Of a DNA stretch of 64,000 bases, positions 11,677 to 22,484 are shown piece by piece. Under the pieces are notes generated by a model. That model worked only from the letters and a program-made list of their open reading frames with translations, had not been told where the DNA came from and searched no databases. A program made the position numbers and the translations under genes. The stretch's first letter is position 1, and each line of letters starts with the position of its first letter. The DNA is taken from NCBI GenBank assembly GCA_024610705.1, contig JANDEH010000012.1, forward strand, positions 10,540,001 through 10,604,000, given 5' to 3'. Source of the DNA: Tetragnatha versicolor (Eukaryota > Arthropoda > Arachnida > Araneae > Tetragnathidae).

Positions 11677-13192
11677 TTTGAATTTCAATCAAAATATTTT
11701 AGACATTCAATAAAGATAACTTACATTTTGACCATTAAAAACAATCTGGATTGTAATTTGTATAGGAATATATTTTGACAATTATTTTGAATTGTTATAT
11801 TTACTAAATGAAAAATTAAAATTTTTTTACATGCATAATTTAATATTTTATTTATATTGTCAAGAATCTTTATAAATTTATTTTTAAATTGAGGTATTAC
11901 ACAAACTTTTGTTAATATTGTTTGAGTAAAGCAGATATCGATAAGGAAAAGTCAAGTCACAGTAAGAATTAGATTGAAAAATTGTGTTTAAATTTTAAAA
12001 TTCAAGGGAAGTTAGTTACAAATTAAGAAATAACTAATGTTTCTAATCGTTTGTAAGTTGAAAAATTTTTAAAATCTCAGTTAGTTATACTATTCCTTTT
12101 AGGAGAAAAATAGTTTTGAGTGTAGTTGTTAGTAATTGAAAAGTGCATTTCTAGAGTTATTCTATTTTCCTTTTAAAAATAAATATCTCATATTTCTATA
12201 AATCAAAGTATAGGGAGTATTTAATTTAATTATAATACATCTACTTGTGAAGATAAGTTACCCTCACCTCAAGGAGAAGGCTTTTGTAAATTATAGTAAT
12301 ATTATGTGTGATATTTTTACTCTTTGAAACAAGATGAATCCTATAAGACTTATTTATTTTCTAAATAGTGATCTCAGATTTAAGTTGTATTTTTTTCTTT
12401 TCATCTCACATAGGTTTTATTTACAAAGCTTTTCATTCATTTATTCTAAATAGCTCTAAATTCTATTGTTACCTAATACTATGTATCTGATAATATAGCA
12501 TTTATTATTTTACCTTGGTAGAGATTTCTTTTTCAAAGATAGTTTCGTAGGTGTAATGTATGTGAATGTATTTTAATTTTTCTGTTATTGTTTTCAATAA
12601 TTTCTAAAACTAATTTTTTCAATTTTTATGTCATTAATAATTAAGGCGTTTGTTTTAACAATTACAAAGATTGTGTCATTTTTACTACTATTTATGCATG
12701 TAATCAAAAAAATATAATTTGTGTTGATTTGTTATCACATATTATTCATGGTATTTTACTTTAAAGATAGTTTAAATTATTTCTGAGAAAATTATTAATA
12801 CTTGGAATCCAAGTTTAAATGTGCACATTTTAACTTGGATTCCAAGTATAAAGAATCCAGAAAAAAGAAGAGAAGTAAATAAGAAATTTAGTATATTTGG
12901 AAAATTTCTAAATTACTTATCATGGTCTTGACTTTACAAACTTATAGTTTAGATATTTGAATTTAAATGCTTACTTTAACTTTTTCTTATGAAAGAAGGT
13001 TCATTAAATATATTTTGACTTAGACTTGACTTGAAATATATATTAGACTTAGTTTTTTAGTATAATTAGTGTTTTGTTATAGTTGAATACCGTTTTTATG
13101 TATCAGCTCATATGTTGTGGTGGGTGTTAAAAGAAAAATTGTGGCTCTATGTATATTTATTCGGTTTTCGAAGTTTTTAAAATCTATCCATT
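11677..13192 (+). other. AT-rich intron, second part
   Basis: No finger motif seen. Apart from the palindrome at 12798-12849 it is featureless AT-rich sequence. Confidence 0.5.
12798..12849. repeat. 52-bp near-perfect palindrome
   Basis: The sequence from atacttggaatccaag to cttggattccaagtat is self-complementary about the centre gtg|cac (12823/12824), with one mismatched position per arm. It has no loop, so it could extrude as a cruciform. It may be a tiny transposon relic or a binding-site palindrome. Confidence 0.8.
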
Positions 13193-13417
13193 TACTGCTA
13201 AGCCAAGGATAGTAAAAGGGTCACGTGATTTTTACAGACGTTGCACGGTTGATAGTACTCGACTTGTATGAAATAAAATATCCATATTGATATTAAACGG
13301 TTCCGCTCCTTGGTTAATATCAATATGGGGATTTTATTTCATACAAGTCGAGTACTATCATCCGTGCAACGTCTGTAAAAATCACGTGACCCTTTTACTA
13401 TCTTTGGCTAAGCAGTA
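13193..13417. mobile_element. Fold-back MITE, about 225 bp
   Basis: Long inverted arms run TACTGCTAAGCCAAGGATAG on the left and its near-complement on the right, through gtcacgtgatttttacagac and on almost to the centre (ttaaacggttccgctccttgg). The whole element would form one hairpin. It ends in TA..TA, compatible with a Tc1/mariner-type insertion. Non-coding. Confidence 0.85.
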
Positions 13418-14182
13418 GGTTTGTATTTTCTAACTTAAGTTTGAAAGTACCTATTATCTGGAAAAATATTTTACCAATAGAATAAACTTTATATACTAGA
13501 GTTTATAAAACTTATTTTTATTAAAGAGTTTTTATTATATTAATTTCTCGGACAGATATACAGCTTTTTGTAGCAAGATATAGCTATATAATTCCTAAAC
13601 TATGTACACCAAAAATATATCCATAAATATAATATGTATGGTAATGGATTTTAAAAAAATCCTGAGCAAGAAACAATATGTTTTATAAGTTTGCAACAAA
13701 TAGAAAACTTCAGAAATATATAATCGTAATTAATATAACATGCTTACACATTTCATATTTTTAATTTTATTCAACTATTTCTGTAAAAACAAAATTTAAA
13801 AAAAATTAAGTACCAAAACTAAAATGTATAAAGATACTGACTAACTGACTATAAAAATATTAAACATTTTTAAAGGTTATTAAATGTTATGTCATTAGTC
13901 AATTTAAATCATACTTTCAATAATGCTCTAGGGCCGGCTATGTAAGCGGATTTAATGACTCATAAAAACCTGAGACTTCTAGAAAAAAAAGAGGAATTTT
14001 ATGCCTTTTTTAGAGGCATTATTCCCCGAAGGGGAAAGATAAAAAAATTATCCCTGTATTCCATCTATATGACGCCAAGTTCGATTTAACAGCCACAAAT
14101 TTTCTACCCTATGATCGCATTTATATTGATAACTTTTAAACTTCAAAATAGTATGTTAATATAGATTGATTTTGTTTGACAG
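13418..14182 (+). other. Intron 5' of zinc-finger exon 3
   Basis: AT-rich. Around 13931-14110 a more GC-containing stretch (gggccggctatgtaagcgg; ccccgaagggg hairpin) suggests a repeat fragment of unknown class. It ends in gattttgtttgacag, the inferred acceptor at 14181-14182. Confidence 0.5.
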
Positions 14183-14460
14183 TGAGTAGAAGAACTTTAT
14201 TATCATCTTGGAAGCAAAGGCTAATCTGGAAAAGACAATCTACAGTTAACAAACCTCTTTTGAAAACCTCTCCAAAGACATCTCGACCTACTTGTCCAGT
14301 CTGCAATAAATGTTTCTATAATTCTGGTACTCTCAATCGGCATATTGAAATTCATTATGTTGAAAGAAAAACTTATAAATGCGATGTATGCAACAAAAGA
14401 TTTTCTTGGAAAAATGCCCTCAATGCTCACTTGAGACGAGATCATGATATAATAATATAA
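14183..14460 (+). CDS. Alternative 3'-terminal exon 3: paired C2H2 zinc fingers
   Basis: Phase-1 acceptor at 14182, stop TAA 14458-14460, about 92 residues. A basic lead rich in Lys, Arg, Ser and Thr (residues 2-37) precedes finger 1 (C38, C41, H54, H58), linker YVERKTYK and finger 2 (C67, C70, H83, H88; FSWKNALNAH), then only D-I-I-I. The close match to exon 2 (CPVC...TLxRHxEIH, FxWKN) marks the two as sister exons, probably a tandem duplication. The basic lead may help nuclear import or DNA contact (inference). No canonical AATAAA was noticed close to the stop. Confidence 0.9.
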
Positions 14461-14539
14461 TTATAATTTTATGTAACATATTTTTGTACGTCTTCTTGTC
14501 ATTATTTGGCACATTATTTTTAAAGTAATTAGAGTGGTG

Positions 14540-14720
14540 GGTATAAATGTTACGGGCAATGTGATAAATCGGGTATTATTAATAATGCCCGAAGTGGAGG
14601 AGGGCAATGAGATAAATTCAATTGCATTTATCAACGAAATTTATCACTTTGCCCGCCTCCACTCTGGGCATTATTAATAATGCCCAATTAACCACTTTGC
14701 CAGTAATATAAATATTAATG
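14540..14720. mobile_element. MITE with long subterminal inverted repeats
   Basis: The left arm contains gggtattattaataatgccc and gaagtggagg; the right arm contains the reverse complements (cctccactctgggcattatt). The inner arms surround gataaattcaattgcattt. The outer ends (tataaatgttacgggcaatg against cattgccagtaatataa-like sequence) also pair but are more diverged, so exact termini are uncertain. It lies about 80 bp after the stop of exon 3 and would be part of its 3' UTR unless polyadenylation is very early. Confidence 0.7.
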
Positions 14721-14946
14721 TATGATAATGTCCTAAATATGTTGAACGGGTTTCTTATTAAATTCTTATTTTGTGTAGCTATTTATAGTATATGTTTCTG
14801 ATTCAAGATTATTTCTCTTGCTTTGTTTCAAAAATTAAATAAGATAATTTTTGTTTCAAAAATTATTCTTTAATTTTTTGTTTATTGATAATTTTTTATA
14901 GTTGATAACATTACTTTCTTAATAATTCTTTATGAGCAGTATATCA

Positions 14947-15745
14947 CTGACGAATCCAGGATTTTTGTCTGGGGGGGCTGAGTTTCACAAATAACTTAAT
15001 TGCTATTATGGGCTGTTCAAATATTAATGTAACAACTGAAAGGGGGGGTTGCCAGTGCCATAGCCAGATTTTTGTTTAGGGGGTTACTCAACATCTTTTC
15101 TGAGGTGTAATCTCAGGAAAACTAAGTTTTAGGTGAGATAACTGAGTTACTAAGGTGCACTAAGTTTCAAAATTGTGTAAAAATGTCAACTCCAAGTGAA
15201 AGGGGGGTCTGGGAGCCCTCCCCCAGAAAATTTTTGAAAATTTGCCCTTTAAAATAGTGTTTTAGCTCATTTTGAAGCCTTTTAGATTTCACCCAAAGAG
15301 CACCACTCATTGTAAGCGGCAGAATTTTCAAGGAAAAAAGTTTATAGTATTATGAATTGGAAAATTTCTAGGGGGTTTATTGTTCCTATTACAGAAAATT
15401 TTTTGAATTTTGCCCCTAAAAGTGGCATTTTAACTCATGTTGTAACACTTAAGGTTACATCGAAGAGGATCACTCCTTGTATATCCCTAAAGTTTCAAGG
15501 AAAAGCCGTACTTTAGATTCCAAAATTTGGAGGGGGCTTGGGGGTCTTCCCCCAGAAAAATTTTGGAATTTTTACCCTTAAAAGTAGGGTTCCGATTCAT
15601 TTTGAGACCCTTTGGGTAACACCACCGAATGTTCGCAACGTAGTGAAATTTCTTTTTTGGCTTTATTGCTATTAACGAAACTTGAATGTCTTACTCCTGG
15701 GGGGGGGGCTGCAGCACCACAGCCCCCCTACTGGATTCGCCACTG
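14947..15745. mobile_element. hAT-like non-autonomous element with tandem internal units
   Basis: An exact 8-bp duplication gtatatca flanks it (14939-14946 and 15746-15753). The right terminus, reversed, is CAGTGGCGAATCCAG; the left terminus reads CTGACGAATCCAGG and appears to have lost two bases. Inside are three diverged direct units of roughly 150-170 bp. Each has a G-run/C-run hairpin (gggagccctcccccagaaaa), then aatttttgaa, a ttgccc block, a taaaagtgg-like block and a cac...ccat block. No transposase. Confidence 0.85.
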
Positions 15746-15753
15746 GTATATCA

Positions 15754-18663
15754 CAATAATGAATCTGTTATGATAGAAATAACCTCTAAATATATATCTG
15801 GGACTTTAATTAGTTTTTTAACAATGGTTTGATTAACGAACTAAAAAAGGAATTCTTTCAATTTTTAGTTTTTTTATATTTTTATTAACTTAATTATTTT
15901 GTGTATAAATCGTAAAATAGTTTTGTACTTATAAAAATTTCAGATTTACTTTAATTAAATGTATTATGTTTAAAAAGTTGTTGTGATTTTCATTCTGCTA
16001 AAAGGTAAGCGTTTGAAAAGGGGCTGATATATCTGAATCGCAATATTATTTTCTTTTGTTTTTTAGTAATTTCCATCTTACTCATTTTTATGGTGACTCG
16101 AATAGAGGAAAAGATGGTAAGAGTATGCAAAAACATTATTTGGGCTTATAAGTTGAGAATTTAAAATCATGAACTTCAAAGACTTACTGAAACTTACTTT
16201 AAAAAAACCCCAGAAAGTTTTGTCTTTAAAAATTAAATTTTAAATCACAAAAATATGAAAAAAATGTGTACTCTTACCCGACGGACGTAGGGGTTAAAAG
16301 TGCGCAGGATGCAAAACTTAGCAGAAATAGCAATCACTTGTTTTATCACCTTTCGTAGTTGGATGATTTTTCCCTATGTCACCACCTCTGGTTGTGGATT
16401 TGTATGATCCACATTATATTCATCTTTTTGAAAATTCCATGCAAAACGTGTACTCTTCAAGATTTTTACATTTGCTAGCTTTCAGCTTCAAATTAGTATT
16501 GAGCTATCAGAGGGGTAATAACATTTATACAACATCACTCTCATGTGGTGAAGAATAAAACTAGTTTTGTTGATATAATCCTAGTCGCATCGACTTACTA
16601 TTTACTGCCTCTGAGTTTACCTTTCACCTTATAAAAAGGATAATCTTCCTCTAATCAGGTTGTAGCCAGAATGTGATAAAAATGAAACTTTATTGAGTTG
16701 AAAAAATGCTCATATATATGCGATACATTTATAAAGGTACAGCACACACATAAAATAAATGTACTGATTTTTTTTGTGTGAAAATGGTTATTTTAATCTG
16801 ATAATTTTAAAATTTCTACGTATTTATCTTTGTTATGCAATTACCTTTTATTTTATCGTTACATTCTTGTCTACAAAGCTTTTTGTTTAATTTTGTTAAT
16901 AAAAAATTTTTATGAGTTGAAAATTACTTTAATTCGTATTATATCTTGTTGAGTTTTGAAATTAATGTGTCTCAATTTTGTTATTTCATACTTAATAGCT
17001 AATCTTTGTCTTAATTGGATTGTGTTAAATTATTGGTTGTGGCAATAAAATTGTTAAATACGATTTTTTTCGCTGTTCTTTGTTACTGACCTAAATGATC
17101 AATTTCACAATAAAAAAACAATAAAAAAATTTCTAACTTATCGAAGGAATATCTTCATTACAAAACTTAAAAGTTATATATTAACAACTAATTGTGTCAA
17201 AAGTTTTTCCTTTGATTAATTTCTAATGGTTAAAAGTTAATATTTAATTATCGATTAATATTATGTTTGAAAGTATGGCTTAGTATTATTTCTTAACACT
17301 AGTTACTTTTTTAGCATTATCTAAAATAGTTTTTCAAAAATTATATCTGTTTTTAAGTATATATTACCTTTGTAAATTGTGATTTGTTTTGTTATTCATC
17401 ATAAAAATCTATAAATGTGTAAAGTAGAGGCACAGATAAAATTTTAAAAACAAAAAAAATTTACAAATTTGTTTTGTCCGTCATTTGCAGATGCGTTATT
17501 TTTAAAACCTTAATTCTTGATGTCATTCTATAAAATTCATTTCTATAAATTCCATTTTCACATTTAAAGAAAGTACACATATACTGCAACATTAGTTATA
17601 TCTGTTATTGAGAAGTTAGTTCTATAAATATCGAAGTTACCATCTCATTTATTACTCTATCTGAAAATAAACTGTACCAAAATATATCACTCATAGTTTT
17701 TACTTAGCTTTAATTTTAATTATGTATATGGTTCCCTATTGAACATGTTTTGTCTGAAAATAAAATTTGGATATCTTGTTACACTTATTTTATTATATAG
17801 AAAACCCTATTTAAGATGTGTTTGCTTAAAAACTTATTTTAGGGCTGTTTAATACTCTATTTTGTTGCACGATAATGGGATTAAATTCCTTAGCTGTAAT
17901 GCATTTGCAGTTGTTTCATTTGATCCCTAAACTACTTTGTATGATTTTGAACGATAATGTATTGCCGTATATTGAAACATTAAACTGTCTTTAAAAATGA
18001 TTAAATACATTACTATGTAGACTCAGGAAGCTTGTGTCTATGGTATTTCCATAATCATAATGTTTTTTTAATATTCCTTAAACATTGGAAGCATTCAAAG
18101 GTTTTAATTAAGCTTATAAATTCTATTGTGCTATTTTTTTAACTTCGATCATTTTGAAATACCTTGTCTTATATCTTATCGAAATTATATTTTTAAGAAT
18201 ATTCTGTTGTCAGGATGTATTGTGACTGGTGATTACCAAAGCTTAAAAGATATCTAACCAAATTGAACTTGTTTGTTTTCTTTTGATAGTTACCTGCAAA
18301 TAATTTCTATATGTACCTACAAAAAATTTAGCTTTAAAACTATTATATATTGGTAACCCTTATTTTTCTTAAACTTTTACTCTAAAAAGGTCAGATGAAT
18401 TTAAGTAATTATTTCAGTATAATTTAAGTGTGGGCTGTGTGTAACTAATGATGACCGGAATACTAAAGATTAAAATAAAACCATTCTCTACATGTTTATT
18501 TACTCGTAAAATAATTCATGACACAAAAGGTTTTTGAGTGTTCATATAATGCTATTTATTTTGTCACGTTGTTAATACTTTTTAACCCCTTTTCGTTTTT
18601 TGTGTAAATAATTAACATTTTAATGCTTTAATTTGTGTTCTACATTTATTTGTGTTTTGATAG
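15754..18663 (+). other. Intron 5' of zinc-finger exon 4
   Basis: Mostly featureless AT-rich DNA; 16060-16560 holds a repeat described separately. It ends in tttgtgttttgatag, the inferred acceptor (18662-18663). Confidence 0.5.
16060..16560. repeat. Dispersed repeat copy related to 35640-35790
   Basis: Contains tgtgtactcttacccgacgg (about 16263) and actctcatgtggtgaagaat (about 16537). Similar strings lie in a different order around 35668 (actctcatgtggtgcgag) and 35740 (gcgtactcttgcccgctga). The short frame at 16376-16558 has no motif. Boundaries are not clear. Confidence 0.45.
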
Positions 18664-18935
18664 GGATGTATGATCTCCGAAGTTCAGAAATGTCTTGGAT
18701 TCCAAACCAGGAAGGGGCCGTTTCCAGTTTAGTATCAAGCAAACCTTATTGCTTTGAGTGCAATAAAGAGTTTGCTCGCATGAAAAGTCTCCGTCGACAC
18801 CAACAGGTTGTTCATGCACAATTTCCGAAAGTTTTTACTTGTAAATGGTGCCCAAGAAGCTATAATCGAAAGGATAATTTAAAACAGCATGAATATGTTT
18901 ATCATTACTTGAAAAGTAAAATCAACAATAAATGA
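18664..18935 (+). CDS. Alternative 3'-terminal exon 4: paired C2H2 zinc fingers
   Basis: Phase-1 acceptor at 18663; TGA at 18933-18935; about 90 residues. Lead GMYDLRSSEMSWIPNQEG and a Ser/Val stretch reach residue 29. Finger 1 is C30, C33, H46, H51 (four residues between the histidines, unlike most of the array). After linker AQFPKVFT, finger 2 is C60, C63, H76, H81 with helix RKDNLKQ. The tail YLKSKINNK is basic. It is the only upstream exon with the R-K-D type of second finger and so groups with exons 7-9 despite sitting among the tryptophan-type exons. An AATAAA overlaps the end of the coding sequence (18926-18931). Confidence 0.9.
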
Positions 18936-19617
18936 TGAACTCAACTATGGTGTGAGCTAACTCAGGTGTAGAGAGTTAAATTTTTTATTTCAAACTGAAA
19001 AAGAAAGGTATTTGTGATATTCATGCATAAATAGTATAAGCATTTAAAATGTAGATTTTGCACTTGTTAGTTTTATGTATTATATTACTTTTTATTTTCA
19101 TCTACGCTCCTGTTTTTTGTAAAAGAGATAAAAAAATTATCATGTGCTGTTAAAAATTACTTTAGAAATGTTGTGCAAATTATTATATTTACGATTATTT
19201 TACTTTATTCTTGTTAACCACATCAAGGAGATATTTCATTGTTTTGTATTAGTTAAAATTTTAATGAAATTATCAAACACAGTGTTGTATGTTCTTTATG
19301 TTGCATTCTTTATGTTGTATTTGTGATGCAGTTTTATGTTCTTTTTTTCTGAAAATGTCCCTTGAATCCAGTTTTGAAGATTAAATTTAAATTCTCGGTA
19401 ATTTTTATTTTTCATCTCTTTTTCTTTCTTTCCTAAAACTATCAGGGTTAAACTAAAAGTTTGTCAATTTTCCATAAATCTAATAGTTTCTCTATACTAT
19501 TTTTCAATGAGAGTTCACAAATAAAAATGTTTTATACAGTGCTACTCATAAAATGCATTTGTTTCACAGCAACAAAAGGAATTATTCTTTGAAATGCTTT
19601 CTTATCATTCTTAATAA
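18936..19617 (+). other. 3' UTR of exon 4 and intron
   Basis: AT-rich; a 60-codon plus frame at 19144-19326 is hydrophobic, low-complexity and without motif, so not called. Confidence 0.45.
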
Positions 19618-20042
19618 GATGTCGTGTTGTGAGCGAACACCTAAAAATCGTGTTGTGAGCGGACATTGATAAAAAAATCGTGATCGAAAATCGAGATCGA
19701 ATTGATGAGTTTTGCTATTTGTATAAGTTATGAGTTATGTATATTGGCTATTTTAATGCTCTTTTTGTGTGATTTGCATGTTTTGTGTGACATTAAAGAG
19801 TACCGATCCCCCTTTTTTTCTGAATCGTCACTGTTACTGATTACATCCAAAACGAGTTTGGTAAAGGGCAGGGGGGTTTAGGGGGCGGCAGTCCCCCCAA
19901 CTACCATAAACTTTTTAGTTCTTTTGATGTTGGAAATAGCATATAAAATCGCTAACCGATTCTATCTCGATTTTTGATCTCGATTTTTTATTAATGTCCG
20001 CTCTCAACACGATTTTTAGATGTCCGCTCACAACACGGCACC
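19618..20042. mobile_element. hAT-like MITE with repeated TGTTGTGAGCG motif
   Basis: Perfect 8-bp flanking duplication cttaataa (19610-19617, 20043-20050). The left terminus is GATGTCGTGTTGTGAGCG; the right, reversed, is GGTGCCGTGTTGTGAGCG. Each arm runs about 60 bp and carries the block GTGTTGTGAGCG twice (the inner right-arm copy has one change), separated by acacctaaaaatc-like sequence. The interior has a G-run/C-run hairpin (cagtccccccaac). Non-coding. Confidence 0.9.
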
Positions 20043-20530
20043 CTTAATAACCAAAAAAAATAAATCTCATTATTTTGAAATTGAAAGGAATTCGAACTTT
20101 TGAGGTAAGTAAAATAAAAACCAAAATTAAATATATGAAGGAGAAATTTGTTTTCTTCAAATAACCTAGGTTTTGAAGAAAACTTCAAAAATATTATGCA
20201 ATATTGATGCATATATCTAGTCTATTTACTGATTTAATATTTGAATTAGTTTAAAATTTGTATTTGTATAATTTATTGTTAACATTTATTATTGTATTAG
20301 AAAATTTTGGTTTTCAAATAAAAGTGATAATTTTAGTTCTTTTATCTGATAAGACTAGTTTTAAAAAATAGTCTTGAATAAGTATATGTTTTAGAATAAT
20401 TTATTTTTAAAAATTGCCTATTTTCAATATAAAGAGTATAACTAGGCATTTAATCTAATTTGTCTTTTATGTATTATTTATCTTAAAATGTATTATTTTG
20501 TAATTAAATTATTTAAATATTTTGAGAACG

Positions 20531-20836
20531 TACAGTCGAACCTCTAGCTTTTTATTCAGATTTCTTATAAAAATTTTAATTATTGGTTGAAATTCTTATG
20601 GAAGTAAGGATTAAACGTTAACTTTCTAAGCATCTTTCTCTTTTTGCATACATAAAGATAAATTACTTTTAGAATTAAAGCGTTCAAAAAGCAACTGTAC
20701 TTTGGATACAAAATCTAAAATAGTTTAGTTTTTCATTAAATTTAATTAATAATAAGTTGGATGGAGCTTTAATTTAGTTTAGGTTAAAAAAGTTAAAAAA
20801 TTCATTACTGTGTTAGTTAATTGAGTTTTGACTGTA
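20531..20836. mobile_element. pogo/Tigger-like MITE, about 306 bp
   Basis: Ends TACAGTCGAACCTC and, reversed on the right, TACAGTCAAAACTC, with TA at the borders as for pogo-type mariner insertions. It ends only about 80 bp before the acceptor of exon 5. No transposase. Confidence 0.6.
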
Positions 20837-20917
20837 CAAATAATGGTAAGGGGATTTTGCATTTCTTTAAAAATATAATGTGCATTTGTTATTACTAAAA
20901 GAGTTATCTTTTAATAG

Positions 20918-21258
20918 CTGGTAATCATTCGGCCAATGTTGAAGATTTTCTACAAAAGTACAAAAGTTATTTGCATCAGATGAATCCCCCTACGGCTGTA
21001 CCTTTATTACCAGCTATGGAGAATGTCTGTCCCATTTGTTTTAAAACTTACTCGACGAAACACAGCATGAAGAGGCATTTACTGATGCATAAACCATTCC
21101 AACGTAAATTCCAATGCAATGTTTGTCAAAAGTTATTTAACTGGCCAGGAAATCTGAAAACTCATATGCAAACTGTTCATATGCATCTCCGAACCAGTCA
21201 TATGAGACAGATTGTGCTAAATAAGGAAAACGATGAAGATGAATCAAAAAACGAATAG
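20918..21258 (+). CDS. Alternative 3'-terminal exon 5: paired C2H2 zinc fingers
   Basis: The acceptor gttatcttttaatag ends at 20917; phase 1; stop TAG 21256-21258; about 113 residues, the longest of the array when the shorter exon 7 is counted. Lead residues 1-37 (AGNHSANVEDFLQKYKSYLH, then a Pro-rich run) precede finger 1 (C38, C41, H54, H58), linker KPFQRKFQ and finger 2 (C67, C70, H83, H88; FNWPGNL). A 25-residue tail is first basic (LRTSHMRQ) and ends acidic (ENDEDESKNE). A proline inside the finger 2 helix start (W-P-G-N-L) is unusual for DNA-contacting helices and may change binding. Confidence 0.9.
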
Positions 21259-22202
21259 ATAGATTCATATGTAGTGATTATGGACTATTCAAATATGGTG
21301 GTGATAAAGTTAATTTAAGTTTTATAGAACTATTATCAAAGTTTTAACATCATATTTTCTTGTAGTCTTTAGTTTTATTTAGCATTTACGTTCAATTACA
21401 TTAAATTGCTTTAAATTGTTCTCTCTTGTCGAATTAGCATTCGGGTTTTTAAATAGTAATCGGAAAATTGAAAAAAAAACATCACCACTCACACAATAGC
21501 TATAACAGTGTATTAATATTTTCGATTAAAATTTCTCTATAGGAGATAAGTATTTGTTCTGTATGAAATATCCCTTATTAGTTTTACTGTAAAAATGTGT
21601 CTTAGTGATATGAAAATATAATATTTAACTTATCAGATATTATGTAACTTATTTATAATTCACTCATAGTTTTGTAAATTTTTATGTTTTGTAACAATGA
21701 GCAAACTTTCCTAATTTTACCTAAGTAATTTAGACGTAGTATTTTTTATTCTTTTAATCAATTCTGTTAAGAATAATTTTATTTTCAAAATGCGATCTTC
21801 GTTTTTCAAAGCTGAATCATTAATGAAAATGTTATTGGTTTTAGTTTTTCATAGTTTAGCTTACATTTGAATATTATTAATGGTAACAATTATCAAAGAC
21901 TTACCAAAATGTTCGTAAAGCGGACATTTTTAACTGATAACTGTATCAAATAACAAATCAACTGCCATTTTCTTTCAATATAAGAAAGTAATTTCCTCAT
22001 CAAGTTTACTTTTATTGGGATTTTTTGTTTGTTGAACATTGCAAGGAAAAAAGTGCTCACTAAAAAGTAACATGTGCGATGTGGCTGTTCAATATCATAA
22101 AATAACTTGCATAATAAGTTGTCTTGCTGTAACCTCATTAGTCTTTTTATTTTGTCAACAACTATTTCAGTTACCTCCTTTAAAAGCTTACTATATTTAC
22201 TT
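21259..22202 (+). other. 3' UTR of exon 5 and intron
   Basis: AT-rich; overlapping short frames on both strands at 21893-22224 lack motifs and are not called. Confidence 0.45.
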
Positions 22203-22484
22203 ATACAAAGTGTTTCAGAACTAAATGTAAAAAATGATAGGGTGGTTAGTGAGATAGTATTGAGAGTTCAACCATTGTGGGAGTTGCATGGAAACTTCTG
22301 CAGTAGATCATCTCCATTTACTGGGGCATACCTTATGCAATGATACATCTTTTCACAATTATGTTTTGTATAGTTTATTTAGTTTTTATGTTCTGTTTAG
22401 TTATGTTTTGTCTAGGTTTTTTTAGTCTAGGTCCTCTCTAACCACCCTGTCATTTTTTACATATAGTTCTAAAATACCCTGTAT
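22203..22484. mobile_element. MITE with 44-bp terminal inverted repeats
   Basis: The left arm starts atacaaagtgtttcagaac and the right arm, reversed, starts atacagggtattttagaac; both continue into taaaaaatgayagggtggtt without a length change. The TA at each end suits a Tc1/mariner-type insertion. The ACAGGGT terminus resembles that of the fold-back at 24915-25860. Confidence 0.8.

Noticed and set aside
14221..14445. Minus-strand frame opposite exon 3
   Set aside because: Shadow of the finger-coding plus strand.
19991..20212. Minus frame of 73 codons
   Set aside because: Covers the right end of a MITE and low-complexity flank; no motif.
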